A stretch of 25,401 nt of DNA. Origin: CAADGY01 sp900696665. Its GTDB lineage: Bacteria; Acidobacteriota; Terriglobia; Bryobacterales; Bryobacteraceae. Position numbers and translations under genes: made by a program. The stretch lies in NCBI GenBank assembly GCA_035063885.1, contig JAPSFM010000076.1:1-25401 (forward strand), given 5' to 3'. Position 1 is the first letter of the stretch. Every line of letters begins with the position of its first letter. Positions 23,724 through 25,401 of the stretch are shown piece after piece. The notes under the pieces are model-generated. The model did not search any database and was not told the DNA's origin. It was given only the letters and a program-made list of their open reading frames with translations.

Positions 23724-25142
23724 ATGGACCTGACCCGAAGAAGCATCCTTCAAGCGCCCGCAGCAGCGCTCGGAGCCTCGCCGGCTGCCGTGCCGGCCGG
23801 GCACATCAGGCCGCGCCCGTCGAAGGCTATCGCAGCATCCCCGCTCTCCATTGGGTTCGAAACCTTGGACCGCCAGTCCTTCGACCCCGCGCGCACCTAC
23901 AGTCACATCGCTGAACTGGGAGTGAAGTGGGCCCGCTGCCAGACCGGCTGGTGCCGTTCGGAGAAGCGCAAGGGCGAGTACGATTTCCGTTGGCTTGACG
24001 GTATCGTCGATTCGCTGCGCGCCGCCGGCGTGCAGCCCTGGTTCAACCTCGGCTACGGCAATATTCTATATACGCCCGGCGCGCCACACCCCACCGCAGT
24101 AGGTTTCGCGCCGGTTTTTAGCGAGGAGGCCAGGACCGGCTGGCTGCGCTTCGTGCAGGCCATGGCGCAGCACTATCGCAGCCGCGTCACTCACTGGGAG
24201 ATATGGAACGAGCCCAACCTCAATAGTTTCTGGCGGCCCAACAAGCCCAATCCGGCAGACTACGTCGGATTGGTGAAGATCACCGCTCGCGCCATCCGGC
24301 AGGTTATCCCCGGGGCGGTGATCATCGGTGGAGCGTTCGCCCGGATCCCGTACCGCTTCACTGAAGAATGCCTGCGGGCGGGAATGGCACAGCACATCGA
24401 CAAGCTATCCTACCATCCCTACCGCCCGCTGCCGGAGTTGAACTACGGGCCGGAAGTCCGGGCGCTGCGTAGCCTGGTGGACCGCTATAAGCCCGGCATC
24501 GGGCTATGGCAGGGTGAGAACGGAGCGCCTTCTTCCACCGCCAAGGACTCCGCCGGCGCCCTTTCGGAACTGGCCTGGAATGAGACCAGCCAGGCGAAGT
24601 GGCTGCTTCGCCGCCTGCTCTCGGATATCGCGCTGGGCATCGAACTCACCAGCTACTTTCTGATCGTGGACATCGTCAATTACTTCACCGGCACAACCAA
24701 CACGAAGCGGATCAACTACAAAGGTGTTCTGCGCGGCGGTGTGTACACCCGCAAGCGGTCCTACTACGCGCTCCAGAATCTCTGTGCACTCTTCGATGCG
24801 CAGACCGTGAAGACCGAACTTACGGTACAGGTGGAAGGTGGCGCCTCGCCGCTCGAGGACATGCTGGTACACTCGGCTTCCTTTATCCGCAACGGCCGCG
24901 CTCTGTACGCGTTCTGGTACCCTGCGGACCTGCAGCAGGAGTACACGCCGCGGCGGGCGCGCATACGCGTTTGGAGCGGCGGCGCGGCTTCCATTACCGA
25001 GCCGGTTTTCGTCGATCTGCTCTCAGGCGAAATCCGCCGCCCTGCGGCCGCCCAGCAGGCCGCCGACGGCTTTTGGGTTTTCGACGATGTCGAGGTGCGG
25101 GACTACCCCCTGCTGATTGCTGACGCAAAGGTAGTGCTGTGA
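23724..25142 (+). CDS. Clan GH-A glycoside hydrolase (GH39/GH5-like), Tat-type signal
   Basis: 472 aa. The N-terminus MDLTRRSILQAPAAALGAS carries a twin-arginine motif and a short hydrophobic stretch. The barrel shows clan GH-A catalytic residues: the acid/base Glu163 in WEIWNEPNLNSFW, and a probable nucleophile Glu265 in LWQGENGAPS. LGVKWARCQTGW and LSYHPYRP (His231) are typical of GH39-like and related retaining enzymes. The C-terminal 130 residues are beta-rich (RARIRVWSGG, VFVDLLSGEIR), as in the side domain of GH39 enzymes. The start has AAGGAT upstream and lies 8 nt after propeller C, and the gene ends the operon. Activity could be beta-xylosidase, glucuronidase or similar; the clan is clear, the family less so. 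Confidence 0.85.
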   Translation: MDLTRRSILQAPAAALGASPAAVPAGHIRPRPSKAIAASPLSIGFETLDRQSFDPARTYSHIAELGVKWARCQTGWCRSEKRKGEYDFRWLDGIVDSLRAAGVQPWFNLGYGNILYTPGAPHPTAVGFAPVFSEEARTGWLRFVQAMAQHYRSRVTHWEIWNEPNLNSFWRPNKPNPADYVGLVKITARAIRQVIPGAVIIGGAFARIPYRFTEECLRAGMAQHIDKLSYHPYRPLPELNYGPEVRALRSLVDRYKPGIGLWQGENGAPSSTAKDSAGALSELAWNETSQAKWLLRRLLSDIALGIELTSYFLIVDIVNYFTGTTNTKRINYKGVLRGGVYTRKRSYYALQNLCALFDAQTVKTELTVQVEGGASPLEDMLVHSASFIRNGRALYAFWYPADLQQEYTPRRARIRVWSGGAASITEPVFVDLLSGEIRRPAAAQQAADGFWVFDDVEVRDYPLLIADAKVVL

Positions 25143-25288
25143 CGCGCTTTGCACCTGGATAGCCGCGGGCGCGCTCTGTCGCACAATAGCGTTCTGTAGC
25201 CACCAGTCACAGGGTATTCAATCCGGCTCCGCCGGAGGCAGACGCTTTGCCTTGACAGGGGCAGACAGGGCAGAGCCTCGCTGTGGCA
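25143..25288. other. Intergenic stretch between the operon end and the IS element
   Basis: No gene is seen. A 6-bp hairpin (TCCGGC, loop TCC, GCCGGA) at 25222-25236 has no T-run and is only a weak terminator candidate. GACAGGG occurs twice close together near 25254-25270. The exact outer end of the insertion sequence may lie in this stretch. Confidence 0.4.
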
Positions 25289-25330
25289 GCAAAGTGAGAA
25301 TGTCGTGTTTGGGCAAAGTAGAAATGTCGT
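25289..25330. repeat. Pair of 18-bp direct repeats at the IS left end
   Basis: GCAAAGTGAGAATGTCGT (25289-25306) and GCAAAGTAGAAATGTCGT (25313-25330) match at 15 of 18 positions and start 24 nt apart. They sit directly upstream of the transposase start and probably serve as transposase-binding sites. Confidence 0.6.
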
Positions 25331-25374
25331 CTTGACAGCCCCAAGCTTTGGGGATGCAGGAAGGACAGCTACTG

Positions 25375-25401
25375 ATGACGCAAGCCGACAGGGACCGGCT
25401 G
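25375..25401 (+). CDS. Transposase, ISNCY-family-like, 5' fragment (runs off the window)
   Basis: Only nine codons are present: MTQADRDRL. This is the usual N-terminal sequence of ISNCY-family transposases, whose next segment is a 'KKLITQRQAAEELG' type helix-turn-helix (from memory of the family, not visible here). AGGAAGGA lies 7-14 nt upstream of the ATG as a Shine-Dalgarno. The frame is open to the window edge. The call depends on a very short match, supported by the repeats just upstream. Confidence 0.55.

Larger units (their letters stand above)
25289..25401 (+). mobile_element. Left end of an ISNCY-type insertion sequence (cut by the window)
   Basis: Short direct repeats ending in AATGTCGT are followed by a small hairpin (CCCCAA, GCT, TTGGGG at 25339-25353) and the start of a transposase frame. 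This arrangement is familiar from ISNCY-type elements in Acidobacteria and Deltaproteobacteria. The left boundary is approximate, no matching right end is in the window, and no target duplication can be seen. Confidence 0.55.

Noticed and set aside
25222..25236. Intrinsic terminator after the GH39-like gene
   Set aside because: The stem is only 6 bp and no T-run follows.
1..25401. CRISPR array, tRNA or rRNA genes
   Set aside because: No regularly spaced repeats or RNA gene signatures were seen in the short noncoding stretches.

Overview
The window is GC-rich bacterial DNA and looks like a carbohydrate-utilisation locus from an Acidobacteriota-type organism (Solibacter/Bryobacter-like). That placement is an inference. 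It rests on an Oar-like TonB-dependent receptor with an N-terminal carboxypeptidase-regulatory domain and no visible SusD partner, surrounded by many secreted or Tat-exported glycan-active proteins.

Layout. Positions 1-321 hold no gene I can support. Positions 322-4437 are a minus-strand operon read leftwards: a secreted esterase (frameshifted near its 3' end), a divergent enolase-superfamily (mandelate racemase-like) protein, an ExuT-like hexuronate/organic-anion MFS transporter, and an SDR dehydrogenase. The last three are tightly coupled (4-nt and 11-nt overlaps). A LacI-family regulator (4525-5568) is divergent from this operon. From 5732 to 25142 eleven genes run on the plus strand with little or no spacing: beta-propeller A, GH28-like A, GH28-like B (frameshifted), TonB-dependent receptor, DUF1343/NamZ-like protein, three related TIM-barrel glycosidase-like proteins (A, B, C), beta-propellers B and C, and a GH39/GH5-like clan GH-A glycosidase. 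The right edge (about 25289-25401) is the start of an ISNCY-type insertion sequence.

How it may work together. Oligosaccharides would be cut outside the cytoplasm by the GH28-like proteins, clan GH-A enzymes and possibly the beta-propellers (propeller folds are used by several polysaccharide-lyase families). They would be deacylated by the esterase, cross the outer membrane through the receptor, and enter the cytoplasm as uronate-like sugars through the MFS protein for oxidation or dehydration by the SDR and enolase-superfamily proteins. A pectin or other uronate-containing glycan fits best, but no gene here proves the substrate. Two near-identical 14-bp LacI-type pseudo-palindromes, one in the lacI/esterase divergent region and one next to an excellent sigma70-type promoter in front of the 19-kb operon, tie both arms to the regulator.

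Two apparent 1-2 nt frameshifts need attention. One removes the catalytic His region of the esterase. The other fuses GH28-like B in frame to the TonB receptor, giving a misleading 1657-codon open frame. In both cases the missing protein end is readable in another frame.
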